Positions 1-7,589 of a stretch of 23,612 nt of DNA are shown piece by piece (position 1 is the stretch's first letter; each line of letters starts with the position of its first letter). The stretch comes from JAUWNJ01 sp034190305 (lineage in GTDB: Bacteria; Planctomycetota; Phycisphaerae; SM23-33). Location: the NCBI GenBank assembly GCA_034190305.1, contig JAXHSV010000012.1, positions 1-23,612 of the forward strand, in the 5' to 3' direction. The notes beneath the pieces are model-generated. The model was given only the letters and a program-made list of their open reading frames with translations, did no database searches and was not told the DNA's origin. Both the position numbers and the translations under genes were made by a program.

Positions 1-486
1 CTTGAACATGGCTACATACTTGATCACGGTATCCGGCCCGGCGGGTTCATCCACATCTAACGGGTTTTTCCGTGGTTGGTTTGCTTTTTGTGTCAGTTCT
101 ATGCCAGCCTGGATAATGTAGGCCACGTCGCGCAAGGCCAGCGTGTGCCGTTGAACGCGATGTTCCCCGTAAGGGCTTTTTCGACCAGCGGAGTCAAAGT
201 AGTAGGGAGTGTAAGATTCCGGGCTTTTCATCCATTTCCCAAGGTCGTTAGGTTTGATCTTGTCTTGAATTTCATTTCGGCGGACAGAGAAAAACTGGAT
301 CGGCTGAAGGACCGTAATGCGGTGCACGACCCAGCGGAACTGGGGCTTCCATAATATGGCCTCCAGGCAACCACGGGCGGCCGATGGAGTCATGCAGGGA
401 TAGGAGACTCTTTCAACCTTCATCACCGGCCGCGTGAAGCAGGCCAAGGGGCCGCTGACAAACATGCAAATCGTGTTCTGTTTCAT
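1..486 (-). CDS. cas5c: Type I-C CRISPR protein Cas5c (Cas5d), 5' part only
   Basis: The minus-strand frame runs open from an ATG at 486 to the window edge and gives the first 162 residues. In type I-C systems Cas5 is both a Cascade subunit and the endoribonuclease that processes pre-crRNA, because these systems lack Cas6. The family signature is clear: TPSAARGCLEAILWKP near residues 33-48, then a hydrophobic strand with VLQPIQFFSVRRNEI at 59-73, and QRHTLALRDVAYII around 112-125. The start lies 25 bp after the cas3 stop, with AAAGGAAA just upstream as ribosome binding site, so the two genes are co-transcribed. The order cas3-cas5 is that of type I-C, where cas8c, cas7, cas4, cas1 and cas2 would follow beyond the edge. 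I did not map the catalytic residues with certainty. Confidence 0.93.
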   Translation of the reverse strand, partial: MKQNTICMFVSGPLACFTRPVMKVERVSYPCMTPSAARGCLEAILWKPQFRWVVHRITVLQPIQFFSVRRNEIQDKIKPNDLGKWMKSPESYTPYYFDSAGRKSPYGEHRVQRHTLALRDVAYIIQAGIELTQKANQPRKNPLDVDEPAGPDTVIKYVAMFK

Positions 487-511
487 GGCGTTTCCTTTCA
501 GATCATGTTAA

Positions 512-2860
512 CTAACAGCAGAGTAGTTCCTGTTCAAAGATAATTCCCAGGTGTAGATCATACTTGCCCGCCCATCCCCACCATCCATCGGCTAGGGGCT
601 CGAGCAGCCCCAATTTTCTGGCCCGTTCAAAATGATGTCGGTACAGGTTCACTAAGTACGGCTGAAGTTGCTTGGATTGATTCACAGATACGCGCCCGGA
701 CGCTCTAATCTTGGTTAGGATTGGCTGAACAGGCGAATTGTCGCGGTTGCCATCTGGACTATAAGGAACAATTATCTGAAAAGTGTTGTTCTCTATGATA
801 CGGTAGAGTCGGCATACTTCCGGGAAGTCTAATCTGTTTCGCGGACTGTTCTGGGGATCACCTTGGATGGACTTGCTGTCGGGATCGAGTTTGGCAAGTG
901 TCTTTTCGAAGTAGTAATCATAGGTCTGTGGATCCAGAATATCTGGCCCATCGCTATTTCTATTCCACGCCTCAGCGAGCATTTGTTTGCAGGTATCAGT
1001 GGCAATCCTGTACTCGCCTGGTGGTGTTTCACTTTCATTCTCATCTAGTTCGGGCCGAAAAACCACGACTTGGCCTGCGCGGGATTTGCCTTGATCATCG
1101 GTTAGCAAACCTTCCCGGTTGCACCGTCCCGCAGCCTGAGCGATAGAATCCAATGGTCCTAATGCGCGGAATACGGCAGGGAAGTCCAGGTTAACGCCGG
1201 CTTCCACCAACTGCGTGGAGGCGACCAGGCACGGCTTCTTCGTTTTCAAGCGATGCTTGATCACTTCCAGCAGATCGTATCTGTGCCGCGAACACATGTA
1301 TGTCGAGAGATGAAATACGCTTTCAGGGCATTTATTGCCGGGTTTTCCGCTCAAAGCGTCAAATAGCCGCCGGGCGTGATCCTTAATGTTGACGATTGCC
1401 AAAGCCTGTTTCTCCTTTCCCAGGCGCATCTGTTCGGCAAGTTTCTGCCAAGTAATCGTAACTTCATCTTTGGAAGGCCAAGTTACCTCCACCCTAGGCT
1501 TTGGACTATCCGTGCGGTGCATGCGTTGGAACAGGCTGGACGTATCCGGCATGATCTCGTGAATAGTATCTGCCGGAATGCCATCTGGAAGACTACGGCT
1601 TTGGCGAATTGCAGGTTGCGTAGCCGTGCAGAATACGAAAGACACTCCCCAGTAATCAACCAGTTCCTTGAGCATGGACAGCGTGGGCCTGTATAAACCT
1701 GTAGGGAAAGTCTGGCATTCATCGAAAATGACGACACTACGGGCGATGTGGTGAAGTTTCCTCGCGGCGGCTGGGCGGTTAGAAAATAGGCTTTCAAAAA
1801 ACTGGACGCTGGTGGTCAGGATGATTGGAGCAATCCAATTTTCCTCCATCCTTTTGGCCCAAGGACTTTCGGCCTCATTCTCGGGTTCTTTTGCCTCTCG
1901 GAGAGGTTGTTTAGATGGTTGGTCGGCATACGACAAACTATGATGTTCGAATATTGTTCCATCTTCTGGTTTGACTTTTATTGCCTCGTAATACTCATTG
2001 GCTGTTTGCCCCAAGATGTTCAGATATGGGATAACGGTGATAATGCGCTTCGGACCGGCAAGATGTTGATAGTTCTGGCAATGCTTCAGAGCGAATGCAA
2101 GGGAAGCCAGCGTCTTCCCACCGCCTGTGGGGACTGACAGCGAGAAGACGCCGGGAGTCATTTCAGCGGCCCTCAAACACGATTCCATAACCTCGCGGCG
2201 AATGGCATTCACATCGCCCTTTTGGGGCTTGTCAGATACAAATTTTTTTAATTGAAGCTGTCGTTGCTTCATGTTGAGCGGAGGGGGCTTGTATGTGTAG
2301 GGATGCTTTCCTTCTTCCCACGCATTTGTGTCACACCAGTCGGCATCAACCAAACATGAGAATAGCATACGAATCCATACGTCAGAACGCAGAGGGACTG
2401 TCGCGATTTCTTCAGGGATTTTCACTTTCTTTATGCTCGATAACTCTGGGCAGTCGTTGACGGCCTCCGGCCAGAGCATCACTAAAGCGTCTTTATACCT
2501 CTGATCAACTCCCTTAATTGCAGAATGTGCGGGCAGGCCGGCATGATGACCGTATGGAGCAAAGGCGTGAATAATTCCTAACTCACCTGTCAAAGCCTTA
2601 GCTGCACCAACCGGCGCGTGTGCGACACGGGATTCTTTGTTTTTGAGATATTCCTGAAACTCAGTCCTGTATTTTCCCAAATCGTGCAGCAGGCCGGCGA
2701 GGTGGGCTGTCTGGGCGAAGGCCTTATCGCCCGGCCTGGCGGCTTCGGCAAATTGCCTGGCCAACTCGGCTACGTTACGCAAATGAACGCATAAAGGCTG
2801 CCACTTGTTGCCCGGTTCAGGTTGAGATGGGTGCGAATGCGCCCAGTACTGCTGTTCCAT
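512..2860 (-). CDS. cas3: CRISPR-associated helicase-nuclease Cas3 (type I-C)
   Basis: A 782-residue HD nuclease and superfamily 2 helicase fusion; it is recruited by Cascade to unwind and degrade target DNA. The N-terminal HD domain shows H26, the HD pair at 59-60 (LLHDLGKY), a GHHAG at 104-108 and VDADW at 171-175. The helicase part shows Walker A VPTGGGKT at 243-250, a DECQ box at 380-383, motif III as FCTATQP, and motifs V/VI as STQLVEAGVNLDFP and QAAGRCNREG. All expected catalytic motifs are present and the length is normal for a full Cas3, so it looks active. The ATG at 2860 follows GGGGA at a suitable distance. It is the first gene of the cas operon and is followed after 25 bp by cas5c, which supports subtype I-C. 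Confidence 0.96.
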   Translation of the reverse strand: MEQQYWAHSHPSQPEPGNKWQPLCVHLRNVAELARQFAEAARPGDKAFAQTAHLAGLLHDLGKYRTEFQEYLKNKESRVAHAPVGAAKALTGELGIIHAFAPYGHHAGLPAHSAIKGVDQRYKDALVMLWPEAVNDCPELSSIKKVKIPEEIATVPLRSDVWIRMLFSCLVDADWCDTNAWEEGKHPYTYKPPPLNMKQRQLQLKKFVSDKPQKGDVNAIRREVMESCLRAAEMTPGVFSLSVPTGGGKTLASLAFALKHCQNYQHLAGPKRIITVIPYLNILGQTANEYYEAIKVKPEDGTIFEHHSLSYADQPSKQPLREAKEPENEAESPWAKRMEENWIAPIILTTSVQFFESLFSNRPAAARKLHHIARSVVIFDECQTFPTGLYRPTLSMLKELVDYWGVSFVFCTATQPAIRQSRSLPDGIPADTIHEIMPDTSSLFQRMHRTDSPKPRVEVTWPSKDEVTITWQKLAEQMRLGKEKQALAIVNIKDHARRLFDALSGKPGNKCPESVFHLSTYMCSRHRYDLLEVIKHRLKTKKPCLVASTQLVEAGVNLDFPAVFRALGPLDSIAQAAGRCNREGLLTDDQGKSRAGQVVVFRPELDENESETPPGEYRIATDTCKQMLAEAWNRNSDGPDILDPQTYDYYFEKTLAKLDPDSKSIQGDPQNSPRNRLDFPEVCRLYRIIENNTFQIIVPYSPDGNRDNSPVQPILTKIRASGRVSVNQSKQLQPYLVNLYRHHFERARKLGLLEPLADGWWGWAGKYDLHLGIIFEQELLCC

Positions 2861-2915
2861 GGTGTTTCCCCAAAGGCGAATCGGCTGTCAATGACCCCGA
2901 CCCCAACATCGGCAC

Positions 2916-2944
2916 AGCGTAAAGATTCGTTTGCCATCTGTCAA
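2916..2944 (-). promoter_or_regulatory. Candidate sigma70-type promoter of the cas operon
   Basis: Read on the minus strand, a perfect TTGACA (2939-2944) is followed after 17 bp by TACGCT (2916-2921), and the cas3 ATG is about 55 bp further on. The -35 box and spacing are ideal but the -10 box matches only three of six consensus positions. The rest of the 241-bp gap 2861-3101 shows no gene, repeat or CRISPR repeat unit. Confidence 0.4.
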
Positions 2945-3101
2945 GAAATAGCCGACTTGCCGATTTTTTTCAACCGAACGAATCTGGATCGAATCCGGAT
3001 TTACCTTGAACATGGGTGCCGGCTACAGCGCGGTTGCATTGCTCGGTCCTATGCGACATAATCCCCCCAATCCTTGCGAGACTGAGCGGCTTTGCGCCGG
3101 C

Positions 3102-4037
3102 CTATCGGGCATTGCGGATTCTTTCCAACGTTCCCATGATTGGTTTCAGTTTCAGTGTGGTTTTGTACACAATAACATTCTCGCCGACGGAGGCTCCTTT
3201 GCGCAGTGACCGCTCCGGAACGGCGATCAGAATCTTGTGCTCTCGAAACAGCCGAAGCGTTTGGCGTTTTTTCGCCAGATATTCCGGCGTCCAGAAGCCG
3301 ACGATTTCCAGCAGCACTTCCGCGCCGTCTTCGTGGCGAAAGACAAAATCCGGAACAAAGGTTGTCTGACGGTTATGAAGAATTTCCCCCTCCCGGTCCA
3401 AATACCAACCGTCCCGCCGTTGGCCGAACTTTTTGGCGAAGGATTCTTCCAGGCTTGAGTCGAACTCATCCGCAGCCGGCAGATGACTGGTGAAGCCGTT
3501 GCGGTCCGATAGTTTTAGTGTTGCTCTTGTATTCCACGGCGTGGGCACGACAGCGGTCATGTTCCATCCCTTGCAGACCAGCAGTGCCGGCAGGAAGCGG
3601 GCGAAGTTAACACCGTAGCGTCGGCTCCGGCGCAGCACCGACGCCAGACCGGCAAATACAATGCGGTACTTCGAAGGCCCCATGCGGTAAATCTCGTGCA
3701 GCAGCCGGGCGAGTTTGGCATAGCGGAGGATCGTCTTGAAATCCTTCGTAGCCGTAACGACCATACTCTCGGTCCGGTAGAGACACGCCTGGACCTGGGC
3801 GACGTTATAACGAGAAAGCAGCGTTGCGGCATCGGGGTATCCCTCGAACGATTCCAGCCGTTGAAACGGCATCACATCCGCGTAAAGCCTCTCTTCGATC
3901 CGGCGCCATGACGTACCGAGAAGTTGAGCGATTTGTGATTTTATTTCCGTTTCGCCGTGCTCAAACAGACGATCCGGCTTGTCAACAAGAGGATGGAATC
4001 GCGCCGCTGCGGAATTTACGGCCAGACGGGAACGCAC
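3102..4037 (-). CDS. DUF790 (Bax1-like) PD-(D/E)XK nuclease, 5'-truncated
   Basis: The product matches the DUF790 family; its archaeal member Bax1 is a structure-specific nuclease partnering the XPB helicase. Typical family blocks are present: EERLYADV near residue 50, LLSRYNVAQVQACLYRTES at about 73-91, YRIVFAGLASVLRRSRRYGVN in the middle, and the nuclease core FVPDFVF...EVLLEIVGFWTPEYL near 228-255, which carries the PD and the E of the catalytic motif. Family proteins begin with roughly 100 further residues that are absent here. The open frame instead starts at a GTG (4037) with no clear ribosome binding site, inside the antisense of a recombinase remnant. The first 15-20 residues are therefore probably not native, and the gene may be a decaying or recently rearranged copy. 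No XPB-type helicase gene is next to it. Confidence 0.72.
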   Translation of the reverse strand: MRSRLAVNSAAARFHPLVDKPDRLFEHGETEIKSQIAQLLGTSWRRIEERLYADVMPFQRLESFEGYPDAATLLSRYNVAQVQACLYRTESMVVTATKDFKTILRYAKLARLLHEIYRMGPSKYRIVFAGLASVLRRSRRYGVNFARFLPALLVCKGWNMTAVVPTPWNTRATLKLSDRNGFTSHLPAADEFDSSLEESFAKKFGQRRDGWYLDREGEILHNRQTTFVPDFVFRHEDGAEVLLEIVGFWTPEYLAKKRQTLRLFREHKILIAVPERSLRKGASVGENVIVYKTTLKLKPIMGTLERIRNAR

Positions 4038-4196
4038 TCTTTACGCAAGAGGTTCGGCCTGCGTGTAATGCGCAACAGCGGCAACAATCTGCGTCTCGCC
4101 CAGCGCGCCCTCGGCCACCGGAACGTCGCCTCGACGGAGGCTTATCTGCCTGTGGACCAGGACAAGATGGATGATGCAGTTGTGGGGGGGATGTGA
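3939..4196 (+). pseudogene. Tyrosine recombinase/integrase, C-terminal remnant
   Basis: An open plus-strand frame between stop codons encodes the tail of a phage-type integrase. The active-site pattern is complete for this part: HSLRKRF (the H-x-x-R box), RALGHRN (the Gly-His box) and STEAYL with the nucleophilic tyrosine, at the expected spacing, ending in a stop at 4194-4196. Everything upstream (the N-terminal DNA-binding domain and the first catalytic arginine) is missing, because the sequence to the left is the interior of the DUF790 gene on the other strand. The frame has no convincing start codon or ribosome binding site, so this is a dead fragment. Its position beyond the 3' end of tRNA-Ser fits a former integrative element. 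Confidence 0.8.
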
Positions 4197-4248
4197 CAAT
4201 AGACCATACATATCATGCTCGCCCATTGTCTTGCCGATCTTGATCACG

Positions 4249-4497
4249 TTACGCTCGATCAAAAACATATCCACAATTTTTACATCTCCATACTTTCCGT
4301 TTTTTTCCACCCATAAATAGAGCGGCAAGCATCATCAGAATGCCAATGACAGCACCAATGATTGTCCAGAAAAAGAATATGGTTATGAAAAGTCCCGCAA
4401 ACAAAACGATAAGAGCCAAAAGAATCCCTGAGCAATTACCGCTGGATAACGTAGTCTTTTTCATCGATCCTTTGCATTGTGGACAAATGAGATTCAT
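4249..4497 (-). CDS. Small membrane protein with split zinc ribbon
   Basis: An 82-residue protein whose two CxxC knuckles sit at the opposite ends: CPQC at residues 5-8 and CKNC at 72-75. Between them are two hydrophobic segments at about 23-44 and 46-63, separated by a very short turn. A helical hairpin would bring both knuckles to the same, presumably cytoplasmic, face to form one zinc site. The ATG at 4497 follows AGAAAGG, and the gene begins 13 bp after the stop of the coiled-coil gene upstream, so the two are probably co-transcribed. I do not recognise a named family, and the role is unknown. Confidence 0.72.
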   Translation of the reverse strand: MNLICPQCKGSMKKTTLSSGNCSGILLALIVLFAGLFITIFFFWTIIGAVIGILMMLAALFMGGKKRKVWRCKNCGYVFDRA

Positions 4498-4510
4498 TCG
4501 AACCTTTCTA

Positions 4511-5015
4511 TTATTTCGATATTGCCTCCAATTCAGCCTTCATCCCGGCCAACTCTTTTTTTGCCTTTTCCATAATCAGCTCCCTGTCGGCAATCTGCTT
4601 TTGCTTCCATGCTGCCGTCTCAAAGGTAATCTTTTTCTGACCTTTTCTCAACCTATTATGTATCACTGAGTTATATCCCGTAACTTTGCCTGCCCGGTAT
4701 TCTGCGAGTTCCTTCTCCATCTGAGGCAACTTATTTTTTTCGAACTGCTCTATACTGGCTATCAGGCTAATTCGTCGGGCTTTATGCTTCGCCGTCTCGA
4801 GGGCGGTTCGTGTTGTCGGCTGCGTTGTGGTCTTCACGACCGGAGCGGGTTGTGTAACGGCCTCATTGACCTGCCTTAAGGCAAGTTCGGCTTTTTAGCC
4901 GCTTAATCTCTGCGGCCTGTTTTTTGACTGTGGCGCGAAGCATCTTATTTTCTGCTCGCAGCCTCGTCAGCTCTGCGCCCTGATTTTCCGCCGCTGGCGG
5001 CGCAATTTCTAACAT
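4511..5015 (-). pseudogene. Coiled-coil protein gene with a frameshift
   Basis: Two overlapping minus-strand frames look like one gene. The first starts at ATG 5015 behind GGGAGGG and encodes a heptad-rich helix (ENQGAELTRLRAENKMLR...KKQAAEIKRLK), then hits a stop at 4863 after 50 residues. The second frame carries on the same kind of sequence (AELALRQVNEAVTQP...), followed by a Lys/Glu-rich coiled coil ending at 4511 (AKKELAGMKAELEAISK). Removing one A from the A5 run (T5 on the plus strand, 4892-4896) joins the two frames into a protein of about 167 residues. No family is recognised; a role linked to the next gene, the zinc-ribbon membrane protein, is possible. The break could be a real mutation or a sequencing error. 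Downstream translation alone would need the weak GTG at 4837. Confidence 0.65.
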
Positions 5016-5061
5016 ACGCCCTCCCATAGACTTACGACCCGCAACTCCTTTTTTCCTCGAA

Positions 5062-5146
<85 letters not shown>

Positions 5147-5417
5147 AATGTTTAGTAATCCGTATCCGCTTTAGCCGTCGCCGGTGCGTCCACGTTTCAC
5201 ACAAGTAGAGATGTTACCACAAGTTTGCATCTCTTGCACGGTTTTGATTTATCGGGTGCGGTGATATTCAACTTGTCCGGCGCTCTGTGCCGATGTACAC
5301 TTAAATAGAAGGCGGAAGCGAATATTTGCAGCCTTTGGCGTGTTTAACAGTATTGAGGGATCGCCTGTTTTCCAAGTTTGGTTGCCTGGGCATCCTGGCG
5401 GTTCGGAAGTGATAATT
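5147..5417. other. Intergenic region between tRNA-Ser and the Tad locus
   Basis: This 271-bp gap has no supportable gene. It holds a 7-bp inverted repeat, AGAGATG at 5207-5213 and CATCTCT at 5228-5234, about 60 bp upstream of the tRNA gene on its strand. It also holds a candidate promoter for the Tad genes at 5273-5301. The open frame that enters it from the right (from 5340) is not used as the start of the first ATPase gene, because ATG 5418 has the better ribosome binding site and family fit. Confidence 0.5.
5273..5301 (+). promoter_or_regulatory. Candidate promoter of the Tad locus
   Basis: TTGTCC (5273-5278) and TACACT (5296-5301) are separated by 17 bp. Each box matches four of six sigma70 consensus positions. 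The leader to ATG 5418 would be about 110 nt. This is the only promoter-like pair I noticed in front of the first Tad gene, and it is unproved. Confidence 0.33.
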
Positions 5418-6518
5418 ATGGCTCGATCAGATATATTTTCGGTTACTATCAACCATTTTCTCGCCCCCGTTGCGCCGTTCCTGGAGGACCCGGCGGTCTC
5501 CGAGATTATGATTAACACACCCGACGAGATATACATCGAGAAAAACGGCAAATTAGTCCGGACCAATGCGAAGTTCGACAGCCCGGAAGCCTTTACCGCT
5601 GCGGTCAATAACATACTCCAGTTCACGGGAAAACGCCTGACGGCAGAGCATCCGCTTCAGGATTCCCGCCTGCCTGACGGCTCACGCGTACATGTTATAC
5701 TTTCCCCGCTCAGCAGGCGCGGTACGACCATGACCATCCGGAAATTCGCCAAGGTCATGTTCGATGCCGAACACCTTATCGAACTCGGCTCCTGGACCCG
5801 TCAGGCGATGGAGTATCTGCGAATATGCGTGCTTGGCGAGAAGAACCTTCTGGTGGCCGGCGGGACATCGTCGGGTAAGACCTGCCTGCTGAACGTCCTC
5901 AGCGGCTTCATTCCCAATCATCAACGGATAGTGGTAATCGAGGATTCCGCCGAACTCGATCTTCAGCAGGACCACCTGATTACGCTGGAGTCCCGCAGCG
6001 CCGATCGTTACGGGCGGGGCGAGGTGGCAATCCGCGATCTGTTCCGTTCGTCACTCCGGCTCAGGCCCGATCGTATCATCATCGGGGAATGCCGTGGCGG
6101 AGAAGCGCTGGAAATTATCCAGGCGATGACCTCAGGCCATGCCGGTTCGATGAGCACTCTGCACGCGGACAACCCCCTCGATGCGCTTAGTAGAATAGAG
6201 ACGCTGTGCATGATGTCGAATGTGAACCTTCCGCTTCACGCACTGCGGGCCCAGGTTGCATCGGCGATGGACGTGATGGTCCAGGTAACGCGATTCAGCG
6301 ACGGCCGAAGAGCGGTAACGCAAATTGCCGAAGTCCTTCCCCTGGACAACGACGGACGGTATCGCACAAGTGATATGTTTGCGTATCAATTGGATGAAAA
6401 GTCCGACGCCAGTGTAGGCCGATTGGTCTGGACAGGCGCCAAATCCGTTTTCAGAGACGATCCGCGGATTCGCGTCCTGCGGAAACAGATGGATTTGACG
6501 CGGGAGATTTTCGCATGA
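5418..6518 (+). CDS. CpaF/TadA-type secretion ATPase (first copy, no FHA domain)
   Basis: A 366-residue hexameric motor ATPase of the type II/IV secretion family; in Tad systems it powers pilus assembly at the inner membrane. Walker A is GGTSSGKT at 148-155 (second serine in place of the usual glycine), the Asp-box is VVIEDSAEL near 172-180, Walker B is RIIIGE with E224, and the histidine boxes GHAGSMSTLHA lie at 240-250. The N-terminal domain SEIMINTPDEIYIEKNGK is typical of CpaF. I chose ATG 5418 over an in-frame start at 5340 because GGAAG lies 8 bp before it and the extra 26 residues have no family character. The product is shorter than the second CpaF of the locus. The stop overlaps the next start by four bases (ATGA), indicating translational coupling to the pilin-like gene. 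Confidence 0.93.
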   Translation: MARSDIFSVTINHFLAPVAPFLEDPAVSEIMINTPDEIYIEKNGKLVRTNAKFDSPEAFTAAVNNILQFTGKRLTAEHPLQDSRLPDGSRVHVILSPLSRRGTTMTIRKFAKVMFDAEHLIELGSWTRQAMEYLRICVLGEKNLLVAGGTSSGKTCLLNVLSGFIPNHQRIVVIEDSAELDLQQDHLITLESRSADRYGRGEVAIRDLFRSSLRLRPDRIIIGECRGGEALEIIQAMTSGHAGSMSTLHADNPLDALSRIETLCMMSNVNLPLHALRAQVASAMDVMVQVTRFSDGRRAVTQIAEVLPLDNDGRYRTSDMFAYQLDEKSDASVGRLVWTGAKSVFRDDPRIRVLRKQMDLTREIFA

Positions 6519-6727
6519 GCGCCTTGATGTTACAGAGTCGAAACGATTGCGGTTTTGCCCGACTCAGGAACATCGCTTCGGACGATGCCGGCCAGGCGAC
6601 CGTCGAGTGGGCCCTCGTGCTGGCGGCTGTGGCGCTGCCGATGTATTTTATAATCGTCGTGTGCCTGAATCTGCTTGCGGCGCACTATCGGATGGTAACG
6701 TTTATGGAAACGCTTCCTTTCCCGTAA
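6515..6727 (+). CDS. Small Flp/TadE-like prepilin
   Basis: A 70-residue protein with a class III (type IV-like) leader. The basic N-terminus ends at G26, followed by QATVE with the glutamate at +5 (E31) and a hydrophobic stretch to about residue 54. Prepilin peptidase should cleave after G26, leaving a mature peptide of 44 residues, in the size range of Flp-type pilins. The WALVLAAVALPMYFII core resembles both Flp pilins and TadE N-termini. It overlaps the ATPase stop by four bases. It may be a major or a minor pilin; the neighbouring gene is the better candidate for the major Flp subunit. Confidence 0.75.
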   Translation: MSALMLQSRNDCGFARLRNIASDDAGQATVEWALVLAAVALPMYFIIVVCLNLLAAHYRMVTFMETLPFP

Positions 6728-6779
6728 CAGGTCAGGTACGGGCAGGAAAATAAAGGATTCTGGCCAAGGGTGTGAAAGT

Positions 6780-6974
6780 ATGAAGTCATGGGATATGCTG
6801 AAAAGGCTGCATTCGGACCAGCGCGGCGCTGAAGGGCTTGAAAAACTGCTTATAATCGCCGCGGTCGTGCTGCCTTTGCTGGCACTGTTAATCTGGTTCG
6901 CTAAAGACATTATGGAGTGGGTCAGCGAACGGTATGAAGATATCAAGGGTGACGCTCCGGATGTGAACCCCTGA
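6780..6974 (+). CDS. Flp-type pilin subunit
   Basis: A 64-residue prepilin: a charged leader to R15-G16, then AEGLE with E21 at +5, then a continuous hydrophobic helix LLIIAAVVLPLLALLIWFA, and a short charged tail. This is the layout of Flp/Fap pilins that polymerise into the Tad pilus. Cleavage after G16 would give a mature chain of 48 residues. It lies 52 bp after the previous small prepilin and 17 bp before the prepilin peptidase gene that should process it. The ribosome binding site is weak (GTGAAAG). Confidence 0.82.
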   Translation: MKSWDMLKRLHSDQRGAEGLEKLLIIAAVVLPLLALLIWFAKDIMEWVSERYEDIKGDAPDVNP

Positions 6975-6991
6975 TTCAGCGACATTGGATT

Positions 6992-7576
6992 ATGCCGTTC
7001 GAGATAAACTCGCTTATTGTGCCTCTTTGGTCGGCGGCGGTGCTGGTGGTGTTGGTGGTAACCGCTGCTGTTGTTGACCTGCGCTGCGGGAAGGTTCCGA
7101 ACTGGCTGACGTATCCGGCGATAGTGGTCGGTCTGGCCGGGCACGCCGCAGTTGGTTATGCTTCCGGCGGAGGATTCAGAGGAGGCGAGCAAATGGGACT
7201 GGACGGAGCCTTGGGAGGTTTTGTCGTAGGCTTTCTCCCGCTGCTTCTATGTTGGCTCGCCGGCGGGATCGGCGGGGGAGATGCGAAATTAATGGGTGCT
7301 GTCGGCGCACTGGGTGGATATAAAATCGCCCTGGGTGCGATGTTGTACGGATTCGCAATCGCGGGTCTGATGGCTGTGATTGTTATGGTCCGCAGGCGGA
7401 TTGTCCGCCAAACTGTGCGGAGAATCTGGCACACTGTTGTATTGCTGATTTTACCGGGCGCCAAACCGGCTGATCCGACCGGACCCGACAGCCCGACGGT
7501 TCCGCTGGCTGTGGCATTGTGCCTTGGAACCTTCGTTGCGATGCTGCAACCGATCATAAGATCGATCTGGAAATGA
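6992..7576 (+). CDS. cpaA: Prepilin peptidase CpaA/TadV (A24 family)
   Basis: A 194-residue multi-pass membrane aspartic protease that cleaves the leaders of Flp pilins and TadE-like pseudopilins. Both catalytic aspartates are in standard contexts: D29 in VVDLRCGKVPNWLTY and D97 in GGIGGGDAKLMGA (the GxGD box). There is no N-terminal methylase domain, which is normal for Tad-type peptidases. Hydrophobic segments lie near residues 10-28, 41-57, 73-92, 105-130 and 165-188. It sits directly after the two pilin genes and before a TadE-like substrate. Confidence 0.93.
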   Translation: MPFEINSLIVPLWSAAVLVVLVVTAAVVDLRCGKVPNWLTYPAIVVGLAGHAAVGYASGGGFRGGEQMGLDGALGGFVVGFLPLLLCWLAGGIGGGDAKLMGAVGALGGYKIALGAMLYGFAIAGLMAVIVMVRRRIVRQTVRRIWHTVVLLILPGAKPADPTGPDSPTVPLAVALCLGTFVAMLQPIIRSIWK

Positions 7577-7589
7577 ACGGACAGGCTTG

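Noticed and set aside
76..354. Plus-strand frame of 92 codons near the left edge
   Set aside because: It is antisense to cas5c, which matches its family along the whole visible length.
4888..4900. Programmed ribosomal frameshift in the coiled-coil gene
   Set aside because: The shift needed is +1 at a short A5 run with no evident stimulatory stem or known recoding signature, so an ordinary indel or sequencing error is more likely.
6530..7192. Minus-strand frame of 220 codons
   Set aside because: It lies opposite two pilin genes and the prepilin peptidase start, all with strong family motifs.
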